64,000 bases of DNA from PALSA-612 sp035652235 (GTDB taxonomy: Bacteria > Actinomycetota > Thermoleophilia > Gaiellales > Gaiellaceae): NCBI GenBank assembly GCA_035652235.1, contig DASREE010000008.1, positions 200,059-264,058 of the forward strand, written 5' to 3'. Of the stretch, positions 8,466-16,471 are shown piece by piece. The translations under genes were made by a program, and so were the position numbers. Every line of letters starts with the position of its first letter. Positions within the stretch are counted from its first letter, which is position 1. The notes under the pieces were generated by a model. It saw only the letters and a list, made by a program, of their open reading frames with translations. It was not told where the DNA came from and searched no databases.

Positions 8466-8505
8466 GCTAGCCGGCGGGCGCGGAAGGAACGGAGCGCCGG
8501 CTAGC
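8466..8505 (-). promoter_or_regulatory. Hairpin in the pheA leader
   Basis: Perfect 11-bp arms, GCTAGCCGGCG at 8466-8476 and CGCCGGCTAGC at 8495-8505, enclose an 18-base loop. The leader-peptide stop codon is inside the promoter-proximal arm. No U-tract follows, so it is not a standard intrinsic terminator; it could act on Rho-dependent termination or on translation of pheA. Confidence 0.55.
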
Positions 8506-8563
8506 GTGGAAAGGCGCGCGCGAAGAAGAAGAGGGCGAGGCGGATGTCGCGGCGCGGCGCCAT
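8501..8563 (-). CDS. Phe-rich leader peptide of pheA
   Basis: A 20-residue ORF, MAPRRDIRLALFFFARAFPR, begins 5 bases after the leuB stop and ends 73 bases before pheA. Four of 20 residues are Phe, three consecutive. Its TAG stop lies inside the arm of an 11-bp hairpin. This is the layout of an amino-acid attenuator: ribosome stalling on Phe codons would alter folding of the RNA before pheA. Function is inferred from composition and position. Confidence 0.6.
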   Translation of the reverse strand: MAPRRDIRLALFFFARAFPR

Positions 8564-8568
8564 GCGCG

Positions 8569-9570
8569 CTACAGCGTACGTGCCGGCTCGCCGGCCGTCA
8601 ACGCGCTGACGACGGCGGCGGTGAACTCCTGCGTCGTCGCGGACCCGCCCAGGTCCGGGGTGGGCGCTCGCGCGAGCGCCGCGTCGACGGCCTCCTCGAG
8701 GCGGCGCGCCTCCTGTCTCAGGCCGAGCGCGTGCTCGAGCATGAGCGCCGTCGAGCGGAGCATCGCGGTCGGGTTCGCCACCCCGCGGCCGGCGATGTCC
8801 GGCGCCGACCCGTGCACCGGCTCGTACAGACCCGGCCCCGAGTCGGACAGGCTCGCGGAGGGCGCGAGCCCGAGCCCGCCCGTGACCGCCGCGGCGAGGT
8901 CGGAGAGGATGTCGCCGAACATGTTGTCGGTGACGATCACGTCGAACCGGCCGGGCGCGCTCGCGAGCTGCATGGCGGCGTTGTCGACGAGCATGTCGTC
9001 GAGCTCCACGTCCGCGTAGTCCCGGGCCGTCTCGCGCACGACGCGGCGCCACATGCGCGAGGTCTCGAGCACGTTCGCCTTGTCCACCGAGGTCAGGCGC
9101 CCGCGCCGCGCGCGGGCGAGCTGGAAGGCGCGGCGGGCGATCCGCTCCACCTCGCGCGGGTGGTACTCGCAGGTGTCGAAGACGGTGCCGTCGGGTCGGG
9201 TGCCGCGGGCGCCGAAGTACAGGCCGCCGACGAGCTCACGCACGATCAGGAGGTCGACCCCCTCCGCCGCCGCGGGGCGCAGGTTCGCGTACACGCCGAG
9301 CTCCGCCCGCAGCCGCAGCAGGCCCTGCTCGGGCCGCACGTCGGCCGCGTCGAACTCGGGGTCGCCGATCGGCCCCTTCAGGACCGCCTCCGCCCGCCGG
9401 CACGCCTCGAGCGTCGCGTCGGAAAGGGGCGTCCCCTGGGCGCGGATGGCGGCGGCGCCGAAGGGGTGCTCTTCGAGCTCGAGGTCGGGCGCGAGCACGG
9501 CGAGCGCGCTGCGCGCTGCCTCGGCCACCTCGGGCCCGATCCCGTCTCCGGGCAGGAGAACGACAGCCAC
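8569..9570 (-). CDS. leuB: 3-isopropylmalate dehydrogenase (LeuB)
   Basis: NAD-dependent oxidative decarboxylase of leucine synthesis. It starts VVLLPGDGIGPEV and shows the substrate arginines in RLRAELGVYANLRP, the catalytic Tyr region ELVGGLYFGARG, the catalytic Lys in SVDKANVLETSRMW, the Mg-binding Asp region VTDNMFGDILSDLAA, and the NAD loop EPVHGSAPDIAG. It has 333 residues with every key residue present, unlike the degenerate paralogue at 31827-32762. It follows the aminotransferase gene by 47 bases. Confidence 0.95.
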   Translation of the reverse strand: MAVVLLPGDGIGPEVAEAARSALAVLAPDLELEEHPFGAAAIRAQGTPLSDATLEACRRAEAVLKGPIGDPEFDAADVRPEQGLLRLRAELGVYANLRPAAAEGVDLLIVRELVGGLYFGARGTRPDGTVFDTCEYHPREVERIARRAFQLARARRGRLTSVDKANVLETSRMWRRVVRETARDYADVELDDMLVDNAAMQLASAPGRFDVIVTDNMFGDILSDLAAAVTGGLGLAPSASLSDSGPGLYEPVHGSAPDIAGRGVANPTAMLRSTALMLEHALGLRQEARRLEEAVDAALARAPTPDLGGSATTQEFTAAVVSALTAGEPARTL

Positions 9571-9617
9571 CGTGCGAGCCTACCCGTTCGCGGCGCCGGC
9601 GATCAGCGCTTCGCGCG

Positions 9618-10739
9618 TCAGCTCCGCCTCCGGCCGCCGCCGAGCAGCGACCGGATCCCCCGGACGGCCTGGGCGATCCGCTGCTCGTTCTCGACGAGCG
9701 CGAAGCGGACGTGGCCCTCGCCGGCCGGGCCGAAGCCGGCGCCCGGGCTCACCGCCACCTTTGCGTCGCGGAGCAGGCGCAGCGCGAAGGCGTGCGAGCC
9801 CTCGCCGCGGAACGGCTCAGGGATCCGCGCCCAGGCGAACATCGTCCCGCGCGGCGGCTCGATCTCCCAGCCGGCGCGCGCGAGCCCCCGGCAGAGGGCG
9901 TCGCGGCGCGAGCGGTAGATCTCGCGCACGCGATCCGGGTAGCCGGATGCCTCCTTCAGCGCCACGATCGCCGCGATCTGGATCGGCTGGAAGGTGCCGT
10001 AGTCGAGGTACGACTTGAGCCGGGCGAGGCCGGCCAGGATGCCGGCGTTGCCGACGGCGAAGCCGACCCGCCAGCCGGCCATCGAGAAGCCCTTCGTGAG
10101 CGTGTACAGCTCGACCGCCACCTCGCGCGCGCCGTCAGCCTGCAGGATCGACGGCGGCCGATGGCCGTCGAAGCCGAGGTCGGCGTAGGCGAAGTCGTGC
10201 ACGACGGCGAGGCCGTGCGAGCGGGCGACGTCGACGATCCGCTGCAGCTGCGGCAGGTCGGCGACCGCGGTCGTCGGGTTGTGTGGGAACGAGCAGACGA
10301 CGGCCCGCGCGCGCCCGCGCGCGTTCCGGACGGCGTCCTCGATCGCCTCCGCGACGTCGCCGGCGAGCGGGAAGCCGACCGCCTCGGCGCCGGCGAGCAC
10401 GGGCGCGAAGCGGTGGATCGGATAGCTCGGATCGGGCACGAGCACCGCGTCGCCCGCGCCCGCGAGCACCCACAGCAGGTGCGCGAGCCCTTCCTTGGCA
10501 CCGATGGTCGTCACCGCCTCGCGCTCCGGGTCGAGCGCGACGCCGAACCGCCGTGCGTACAGGTCGCAGATCGCCCCGCGCAGGTTGGCGAGGCCGCGGC
10601 TCGCCGAGTAGCGGTGGTTGCGCGGGTCGCGCGCGGCCTGTGCCAGCTTCTCGACGGCCGCGTCCGGGGAGGGCACGTCCGGATTGCCGAAGCCGAGGTC
10701 GACCACGTCCTCGCCCGCGCGGCGCAGCTCGAGCTTCAC
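9618..10739 (-). CDS. Class-I/II PLP aminotransferase (AlaC / LL-DAP aminotransferase-like)
   Basis: A fold-type-I aminotransferase with FGNPDVPSP, TIGAKEGLAHLLW, the PLP-region SFPHNPTT, HDFAYADLGFDG and the Schiff-base lysine in LYTLTKGFSMAGWRVGFAVGN. It resembles the alanine/AlaC and LL-diaminopimelate aminotransferase group; substrate is not fixed by the sequence, and neighbouring leuB would suit branched-chain or alanine transamination. The GTG at 10739 is the first standard start. However, the upstream codons read DLPPYAFAEVDR in frame, a motif normally inside this family, and no ATG, GTG or TTG precedes it. A CTG at 10772 is a possible true start. Confidence 0.85.
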   Translation of the reverse strand: MKLELRRAGEDVVDLGFGNPDVPSPDAAVEKLAQAARDPRNHRYSASRGLANLRGAICDLYARRFGVALDPEREAVTTIGAKEGLAHLLWVLAGAGDAVLVPDPSYPIHRFAPVLAGAEAVGFPLAGDVAEAIEDAVRNARGRARAVVCSFPHNPTTAVADLPQLQRIVDVARSHGLAVVHDFAYADLGFDGHRPPSILQADGAREVAVELYTLTKGFSMAGWRVGFAVGNAGILAGLARLKSYLDYGTFQPIQIAAIVALKEASGYPDRVREIYRSRRDALCRGLARAGWEIEPPRGTMFAWARIPEPFRGEGSHAFALRLLRDAKVAVSPGAGFGPAGEGHVRFALVENEQRIAQAVRGIRSLLGGGRRRS

Positions 10740-10851
10740 GCGGTCGACCTCTGCGAAGGCGTACGGCGGCAGGTCCGTGACCCGGCGGAGCCGGATCGGA
10801 GACGGCCGCTCTAGCGGGGCGCCGGGCGCACGAGCGAAGCCTAGCGCACGC

Positions 10852-10926
10852 TCACGGCTCGAAGGTGACGAGGAACCCGGATGCCGTGCTCGCGAGGAGC
10901 GCGAGCAGGAGCGCGAGCCGGGGCAT
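10852..10926 (-). CDS. Leu-rich short ORF, possible leader peptide
   Basis: A 24-residue ORF from ATG at 10926 begins MPRLALLLALLASTAS and ends TFEP; seven residues are Leu. It lies between cobA and the aminotransferase-leuB genes, about 113 bases before the aminotransferase GTG. It could be a leucine-sensing leader for leuB, but the composition also resembles a signal peptide, so function is uncertain. Confidence 0.35.
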   Translation of the reverse strand: MPRLALLLALLASTASGFLVTFEP

Positions 10927-10967
10927 CCCGCACAGCCGCGCGCGGCCGCACGCCGGCCGCAAGGCTG

Positions 10968-11681
10968 CTACGCCGCGACCGCGCGCCGACTCCCGCCCAG
11001 GCGGTCGGCGAGCGACGCGACCTCGCCGACGACGACAAGGGCGGGAGGCTCGACGCCTGCCGCCGCCGCGGCGAGCCGGCCGAGCGGCGCCCGCACCACC
11101 CGCTGCCCGGGCAGCGTGCCGTGCGCGATCACCGCGGCCGGGGTGTCCGCGTCGCGACCGTGCGCGACGAGGCCGCGGGCGATCTCGTCCAGCCGGCCGA
11201 GGCCCATGAAGACGACGAGCGTCCCCGGCGTCGCCGCGAGCGCGGCGAGGTCGAGCGGGCCGTGCCCGGTGACGGCCGTCACCTGCGAGGAGACGCCGCG
11301 GTGCGTGACCGGGATGGCCGCCGCGGCCGGTACGGCCGCCAGCGCCGACACGCCGGGGACGACCTCGACGTCGACGCCGTGCGCGGCGAGATGCAGCGCC
11401 TCCTCGCCGCCGCGGCCGAAGAGGAAGGGGTCGCCGCCCTTGAGCCGGACGACGGCGAGGCCGCGCCGGGCGAGCCGGACGAGCAGCGCGTTGATCTCGT
11501 CCTGGGCGAGCGGCTCGCGCGAGACGCGGAGCGCCCCGGACGGCGCCTCGTCGACCAGCTCGCGCGCGACCAGCCGGTCGTAGACGAGCGCGTCGCAGGA
11601 GCGAAGGAGCGAGAGACCCCGAACCGTGATCAGCCCCGGGTCGCCCGGGCCGGCGCCGACGAGCGCGACCGAGCCGCTCAC
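10968..11681 (-). CDS. cobA: Uroporphyrinogen-III C-methyltransferase (CobA/SUMT)
   Basis: Transfers two methyls from SAM to uroporphyrinogen III to give precorrin-2, the precursor of siroheme. Seen: VALVGAGPGDPGLITVRG, LVYDRLV, VRLKGGDPFLFGRGGEE, VVPGVSALAAVPA and GIPVTHRG-like AAIPVTHRGVSSQ. The product has 237 residues. The GTG at 11681 overlaps the precorrin-2 dehydrogenase stop (GTGA) and gives the standard N-terminus. Last gene of the sulfate-assimilation set, which needs siroheme for its sulfite reductase. Confidence 0.93.
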   Translation of the reverse strand: MSGSVALVGAGPGDPGLITVRGLSLLRSCDALVYDRLVARELVDEAPSGALRVSREPLAQDEINALLVRLARRGLAVVRLKGGDPFLFGRGGEEALHLAAHGVDVEVVPGVSALAAVPAAAAIPVTHRGVSSQVTAVTGHGPLDLAALAATPGTLVVFMGLGRLDEIARGLVAHGRDADTPAAVIAHGTLPGQRVVRAPLGRLAAAAAGVEPPALVVVGEVASLADRLGGSRRAVAA

Positions 11682-12271
11682 CGCGCGAGCGCCTCCTCGA
11701 CGAGCCGGCGGAAGTAGTCGCGGCGGGCCTCGTAGGTCGGCAGGTGCTCCTTCGCCCACGGGCGGAGCTCGCGCAGGCGCCGGGCGAGCGCGGCGTGCTC
11801 GGGCCGGACGATCGTCGCCGCCTCGTCGCGCAGCCGCTGCGCGAGCGCGGGCGAGGCGCCGCCGGTCGAGACGGCGACGGCGATCGGGCCCTGGCGGTGC
11901 ACGGCCGGCAGGATGAGGCTGCACAGCTCGGGCGCGTCGGCCACGTTGCAGAGCACCTGGCGCGCCTCGGCGTCGGCGAACACCTGCCGGTCGACCTGCG
12001 GGCGCGCGGTCGCGGCGGCGACGAGAAAGCGGCCGTCGAGGTCGCAGGAGCGGTAGCGGCGTGGCAGCGCCTCCGCGGCGAGCGCCGCCAGCTCGGGCTC
12101 GATGCGCGGGGCGACGACGGCGACGCGCGCGCCGCAGGCGGCGAGCTCTCGCCCTTTCTCGAGCGCCACCCGGCCGCCGCCGACGACCAGGCAGCTCCGG
12201 CCCTCGAGGTCGAGGCAGGCCATGTAGTAGCGCTTGTCGGCCACCGGCGCTCCCTCCCCGCGGCCGTGCAT
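11678..12271 (-). CDS. Precorrin-2 dehydrogenase / sirohydrochlorin ferrochelatase (CysG N-terminal type)
   Basis: Oxidises precorrin-2 to sirohydrochlorin and probably inserts iron to form siroheme. The N-terminal Rossmann fold shows MACLDLEGRSCLVVGGGRVA; then VAVVAPRIEPEL, LVAAATARPQVDRQVF, VLCNVADAPELCSLILPA and VAVSTGGASPALAQRLRDE, all standard for the Met8/CysG-N family. It has 197 residues. The start may be the ATG at 12271 or a slightly later codon. It sits 1 base from the end of the upstream unknown gene and overlaps cobA. Confidence 0.92.
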   Translation of the reverse strand: MHGRGEGAPVADKRYYMACLDLEGRSCLVVGGGRVALEKGRELAACGARVAVVAPRIEPELAALAAEALPRRYRSCDLDGRFLVAAATARPQVDRQVFADAEARQVLCNVADAPELCSLILPAVHRQGPIAVAVSTGGASPALAQRLRDEAATIVRPEHAALARRLRELRPWAKEHLPTYEARRDYFRRLVEEALAR

Positions 12272-12739
12272 CTACACACCCACGGTGGAGACGCGAGCGC
12301 CCTGGCGGTCGAGGCGCACGGACACCTCCGCGCCGCCCGCCGCCAGCGTGAGCGAGAACACTCCGGGGCCGACGGCCGTGAGCGAGACCGACTCGAGCTC
12401 GCGGCCCCGCAGCGCCCGCAGGGCGGAGGTGACCTCGCGCGCGCTCTCGCCGAGCGCGGCCCCGTTCGGCAGGCGGCGGTAGGCGGCGAGCGCGGCGCTC
12501 TCGCCGCCCGGCCCGTACAGCGCCCGCAGGCGGCCGGTGTGCAGGCCGAGCTCGAGCAGCTCCTGCAGCGTCTCCGCGTCGGCGCCTGCCACCTCGCCTG
12601 CGGACGCGGCCGCGAGCAGGCTGGCGAGGCGCTCGCGGTATGCCGGGTCGCGCGCCATCGCCAGCACGGCCTGCGCCTCGGCGACGGCGACGTCGCGGGC
12701 GTCGTCCGAGAGCGTGACGGCTGCGGCGCTACTCGTCAT
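12272..12739 (-). CDS. Unknown protein in the sulfate-assimilation operon
   Basis: 155 residues, not recognised. The N-terminal half is predicted helical (AVAEAQAVLAMARDPAYRERL and ETLQELLELGLHTGRLRALYG); the C-terminal half looks like beta strands (VSLTAVGPGVFSLTLAAGG, VSVRLDRQGARV). No cysteines, signal peptide or membrane segment. The ATG at 12739 overlaps the end of cysH by 11 bases and the stop abuts the siroheme gene, so it is embedded between enzymes of one pathway. It does not end in Gly-Gly, so it is not an obvious sulfur-carrier protein. Confidence 0.75.
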   Translation of the reverse strand: MTSSAAAVTLSDDARDVAVAEAQAVLAMARDPAYRERLASLLAAASAGEVAGADAETLQELLELGLHTGRLRALYGPGGESAALAAYRRLPNGAALGESAREVTSALRALRGRELESVSLTAVGPGVFSLTLAAGGAEVSVRLDRQGARVSTVGV

Positions 12740-13520
12740 CGTCCTCGCCGAGCAGCGTGCGCAGCTCGTGCTCGAGCCCGCCCGTCTCGATCGCGCAGTG
12801 GATGCCGCACTCCTTCGGCGCGTTCTCCTCCCACCACCAGCGCCCGGCCCGGGAGGGCTCGCCGGGGGCGATCGCGCGCGTGCAGGGGGCGCAGCCGATC
12901 GACGAGTAGCCCTGCGCGTACAGGGGATGCGTGGGCACGTCGTGCTCACGCACGTACGTCCACACCTCCTCCTCCGTCCACTCGGCCAGCGGGTTCAGCT
13001 TCACGATCGCGCCGTGGTCGTGGTCGATCTCCACCTTGCGGATGTCCGTGCGCGAGGCCCACTGGTCGCGCCGCAGGCCGGTGATCCACGCATCCAGCGA
13101 GGCGAGATGGCGGGTGAGCGGCTGCACCTTGCGCACCTGGCAGCAGAGCAGGCGGTGCTCGACCTGCCGGTAGAAGAGGTTCGGGCCGTGCGCCGCGACC
13201 ATGCGCGAGACGTGCTCCGCCCTCGGCGAGAGGAGCTCGAGCTCGAGCCCCGGGTAGCGCTCGCGGAGCTGCTCGATCAGCTCGAACGTCTGCTCGGGCA
13301 GCCGGCCCGTGTCGACGGAGAACACCTTCACGCCCCGGTCGATCGCGTAGGCCATGTCGATCAGCGCCACGCCGTCGACCTGGAAGGCGGTCGAGATCGC
13401 GACTCGCGGCGAGAACCGCTCGAGTGCCCACTCGAGCAGCGCCTGCGGCTCCTGGCCCTCGAACTCGACCGAGAGCTCGCCCGCCTCCAGCTCGTCGATG
13501 ACCTCCTCGTACAAGCTCAT
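12729..13520 (-). CDS. cysH: Phosphoadenylyl/adenylyl-sulfate reductase (CysH), iron-sulfur type
   Basis: Reduces activated sulfate to sulfite. 263 residues with an N-terminal PP-loop-like core (VAISTAFQVDGVALIDMAY, VFSVDTGRLPEQT) and the iron-sulfur cysteines CC at 126-127 and CxxC at 210-213, characteristic of APS-type reductases. The catalytic cysteine is C238 in KECGIH. The 4Fe-4S cysteines make APS the likelier substrate than PAPS. The ATG overlaps the sulfite reductase stop (ATGA), so the two are translationally coupled. No sulfate transporter or ATP sulfurylase is in the window. Confidence 0.94.
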   Translation of the reverse strand: MSLYEEVIDELEAGELSVEFEGQEPQALLEWALERFSPRVAISTAFQVDGVALIDMAYAIDRGVKVFSVDTGRLPEQTFELIEQLRERYPGLELELLSPRAEHVSRMVAAHGPNLFYRQVEHRLLCCQVRKVQPLTRHLASLDAWITGLRRDQWASRTDIRKVEIDHDHGAIVKLNPLAEWTEEEVWTYVREHDVPTHPLYAQGYSSIGCAPCTRAIAPGEPSRAGRWWWEENAPKECGIHCAIETGGLEHELRTLLGEDDDE

Positions 13521-15148
13521 GCGGCTGCTGCCTCCTTGTCCGCTCGTGCGAGCGCCGGCTCGCGTCCTGCCAGCACGCCGAGCTCCTCGTCCGTCGTCCG
13601 GTCGCAGAACGCGCGGAAGCTCTCCCCCTGACGCCGCCGCCCGAGCCAGCCGCCGACCAGCCCCTCGACCGCGGCGTCGAGCTCGTCTGTCGGCACCCGG
13701 CGGAAGACGGGCCGCGCGATCGCCGCCTCCGGGCCGAGTCCGCCGCGCAGGAAGACGTCGTAGGCCTGGCGGCGGCGCCCCTCGTCGTCGCGGACGGTCG
13801 TGCCCTGGAAGCCGATGTCGCCGACCCAGTGCTGTGCGCAGGCGTGCGGGCAGCCGTCGAGGTGCAGCCGGAGGCCGGCGGCCGCCTCGCCGAACGTCTG
13901 CTCGAGCCGGCGGACGAGCGCGTCCAGCCGGGTCTTCGTCTCGGTGACCGAGAAGTTGCAGTGCGGCTCGCCGGTGCAGGCGATCGCGGTGCCGCGGAGC
14001 CCGCCCGCGTCGAGCGGGAAGCCGATCGCGCCGAGCTCCGCGACGACCCCGTCGACCTCTCCCTCGGGGACGTGCGCGACGACGAGGTTCTGCTGGCGGG
14101 TGAGGCGGACGTCGCCGCCGACGCGCTCGGCCAGGTCGGCGAGCGCCAGCATCTGATCGCCCGAGACGAGGCCGACGTGGACGGGCGCGCCGATCGCGTA
14201 CAGGCCGGGCTGCTTCTGCTCGCGCACGCCGAGGTGGTCGGAGAACGGCCCCGCCGGCGGCAGCGAGAAGTCGGCCAGCGTCCGCCCGAGCCGCCGCTCG
14301 AGCTCGGCGCGCATGCCCTCCGGCCCGTAGTCGTCGACCATGAACTTCATCCGCGCCTTGACGCGCGAGACCCGGTAGTGCAGGTCCTCTTTCCACGCGT
14401 CGAGGAGCGCGCGCAGCGCCTCGATCGCCTCCTCCTTGGGCACGAACACGCCGAGGTCGCGGGCGAGGCGCGGGACGGACGAGAGACCGCCGCCGGCGAG
14501 CACGGCGAAGCCCTCGATGCCTTCGTGCACCTGCCCGACGAGCGAGATGCAGTTGATCTCCGGCGCGTTGCAGCGGTCGGCGCAGGCGGCGATCGTGATC
14601 TTGTGCTTGCGCGGCAGGTCCGAGTAATCGGGGTGGCCGTAGAAGAAGGCTGCCGCCTGGTCGACGAGCGGCTGCGTGTCGAACAGCTCGCCCGCGTCGA
14701 TCCCGGCGAGCGGGCAGCCGGTGATGTTGCGGACGGCGTCGCCGCAGCCGCCCGCCGACGTCAGCCCGGCGGCGTGCAGCCGTTCGAACACCTCCGGGAG
14801 CGCGCCCAGCTCGATCCAGTGCAGCTGGATGTTCTGCCGCGTCGAGATCTCGCCGTCGCCGCGTCCGAAGCGGTTCGAGATGTCGCCGATCGCGCGCAGG
14901 CCGGCGGGGGAGAGCCGGCCGCCTGCGATCTTCACGCGCAGCATGAACGTTCCAACCTTCGGCTTGTCGTGGTAGAGCCCCCACCACTTGAGGCGGACGA
15001 TGTCCTCCTCCGGAACTCGCTCGTAGCCGGCGGCGACGAGTGCCGGCAGCTCGTCCAGCATCCCCAGCGGGCTCTTGTGCTGCTTGAGCCGCTCGACCGG
15101 GTTCCGCTTGAGCACGAGCTCCCAGGTCGTGTCGTCCGCGATCGCCAT
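13517..15148 (-). CDS. Ferredoxin-dependent sulfite (or nitrite) reductase
   Basis: Six-electron siroheme and 4Fe-4S reductase, 543 residues. Two ferredoxin-like half domains (residues about 60-130 and 310-375) alternate with two siroheme-binding halves. The siroheme motif STRQNIQLHWIE is at about 102-113, and the cluster cysteines C391, C397, C433 and C437 lie in CTGEPHC and CPHAC. The family covers sulfite and nitrite reductases; the direct coupling to cysH and siroheme genes favours sulfite. It is the first gene of the operon. Confidence 0.93.
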   Translation of the reverse strand: MAIADDTTWELVLKRNPVERLKQHKSPLGMLDELPALVAAGYERVPEEDIVRLKWWGLYHDKPKVGTFMLRVKIAGGRLSPAGLRAIGDISNRFGRGDGEISTRQNIQLHWIELGALPEVFERLHAAGLTSAGGCGDAVRNITGCPLAGIDAGELFDTQPLVDQAAAFFYGHPDYSDLPRKHKITIAACADRCNAPEINCISLVGQVHEGIEGFAVLAGGGLSSVPRLARDLGVFVPKEEAIEALRALLDAWKEDLHYRVSRVKARMKFMVDDYGPEGMRAELERRLGRTLADFSLPPAGPFSDHLGVREQKQPGLYAIGAPVHVGLVSGDQMLALADLAERVGGDVRLTRQQNLVVAHVPEGEVDGVVAELGAIGFPLDAGGLRGTAIACTGEPHCNFSVTETKTRLDALVRRLEQTFGEAAAGLRLHLDGCPHACAQHWVGDIGFQGTTVRDDEGRRRQAYDVFLRGGLGPEAAIARPVFRRVPTDELDAAVEGLVGGWLGRRRQGESFRAFCDRTTDEELGVLAGREPALARADKEAAAA

Positions 15149-15160
15149 GGAGCGCGCACC

Positions 15161-15205
15161 GTATCAAAATTCTTCAAAAAGAAAAGTAGCTTTTGAAAAG
15201 AAAGT
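15161..15205 (-). promoter_or_regulatory. AT-rich promoter/operator region of the sulfite reductase operon
   Basis: An AT-rich island stands between the threonine-synthase-like gene and the sulfite reductase start. It contains the inverted repeat TTCAAAA (15173-15179) / TTTTGAA (15191-15197), a plausible operator for a sulfur regulator. On the minus strand a TTTTGATAC stretch could supply a -10. No intrinsic terminator separates the two genes, so read-through from the riboswitch gene is possible. Confidence 0.4.
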
Positions 15206-15228
15206 ACTGGGCGATCGTGCGTCGCGTG

Positions 15229-16449
15229 CTAGACGGCTGCTCCCAGCCGGCCCAACACCTCCTCGACGTCCGGGTCGATCTCGACCGGGCGGACGAGCGG
15301 CGAGACGAGATCGGGCGTCTTCAGGCCGTCGCCGGTGACGAGGAGCACAACCCGGTCGCAGGCGCCGACCGCGCCCGAGGCGACCGCCTGACGGAGCGCG
15401 CCGAGCGTCACGCCGGGCGCCGTCTCGCCGAAGACGCCCGTCGTCGCCGCGAGCAGGCCGACGTTCTCGGCCACCTGCTCCTCCGGGACGGCGAAGATCG
15501 CGCCGCCGGTCTCGCGCGCCACCTCGACCGCGTGGTCGCCGTCGGCGGGGTTGCCGATGGCGAGCGACCGCGCCACGGTGTCGGGCCGGACGGGGCGGAC
15601 GCGCTCTCCGTCGGCGAAGGCGGTCGCGACGGGGGCGCACCCCGCCGCCTGCCCGCCGTACAGGCGCGGTGGGGCGCCGTCGACGAGGCCGAGCCGCCGC
15701 AGCTCCTGGAATCCCTGCCCGACCTTGGAGAACATGGCTCCGGAGGCGATCGGTGCGACCACCGCGTCCGGCAGCTCCCAGCCGAGCTGCTCGGCGATCT
15801 CGAAGGCGAGCGTCTTCGACCCTTCGGCGTAGTAGGAGCGCAGGGTGACGTTGACGAACGCCCAGTCGACGTCGAAGGAGAGCTCGACCGTCAGCCGGGA
15901 GCAGTGGTCGTAGGTGCCGCGGACGGCGTAGATCGTCGCTCCGTACACGGCGGTGGCGACGAGCTTCTCCGGCTCCAGGTCGACCGGGCAGAACACCGCC
16001 GCCTCGAGCCCCTCCGCCGCGGCGCGGGCGGCGACAGCGTTCGCGAGGTTGCCCGTCGAGGAGCAGGCGAGCGTCGTCAGGCCGAGCTCCAGCGCCTTGG
16101 CGGCGGCGACCGCGACGACCCGGTCCTTGAAGGAGTGCGTTGGGTTGGCCGTGTCCAGCTTGAGGAAGAGCTCGCCCACTCCGAGCGTCTCCGCGAGCCT
16201 GGGCGCCGGGACGAGCGGGGTCAGCCCGGGAGCGAGCCGCGGCTCAGCCGGAGCCTCGACCGGCAGCAGGGGCGCGTAGCGCCAGATCGAACTCGGCCCG
16301 GCGGCGACGGCCTCTCGGGTGAAGGTACGGGCGGCCTCGTCCCAGTCGTAGACCGGGTCGAGGGGGCCGAAGCAGCTCGGGCAGCTGCCGATCGGGTCGA
16401 GGCCGTGCTCGGCTCCGCAGTTGCGACAGCGGAGTGCGGTGGCGGGCAA
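15229..16449 (-). CDS. Threonine-synthase-like PLP enzyme under a SAM riboswitch; candidate homocysteine synthase
   Basis: A 406-residue fold-type-II PLP enzyme of the threonine synthase family, with an N-terminal zinc-ribbon (Cys 8, 11, 23, 26), the Schiff-base K108 in NPTHSFKDR, ACSSTGNLANAVAA and the phosphate-binding region GDGLKTPD. A TTG at 16449 is chosen because AGGGAGG stands 8 bases upstream and the sequence before it belongs to the riboswitch. A second, shorter threonine synthase lies between hom and thrB, so this copy is not needed for threonine. Its SAM-I riboswitch and its position next to sulfate reduction point to methionine synthesis. A threonine-synthase homologue making homocysteine from O-phosphohomoserine (MetM, with a sulfur carrier MetO) has been described in Streptomyces, as I recall. 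That role here is inference. Confidence 0.85.
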   Translation of the reverse strand: MPATALRCRNCGAEHGLDPIGSCPSCFGPLDPVYDWDEAARTFTREAVAAGPSSIWRYAPLLPVEAPAEPRLAPGLTPLVPAPRLAETLGVGELFLKLDTANPTHSFKDRVVAVAAAKALELGLTTLACSSTGNLANAVAARAAAEGLEAAVFCPVDLEPEKLVATAVYGATIYAVRGTYDHCSRLTVELSFDVDWAFVNVTLRSYYAEGSKTLAFEIAEQLGWELPDAVVAPIASGAMFSKVGQGFQELRRLGLVDGAPPRLYGGQAAGCAPVATAFADGERVRPVRPDTVARSLAIGNPADGDHAVEVARETGGAIFAVPEEQVAENVGLLAATTGVFGETAPGVTLGALRQAVASGAVGACDRVVLLVTGDGLKTPDLVSPLVRPVEIDPDVEEVLGRLGAAV

Positions 16450-16471
16450 TGCGGTGTCCTCCCTTCGTCTC

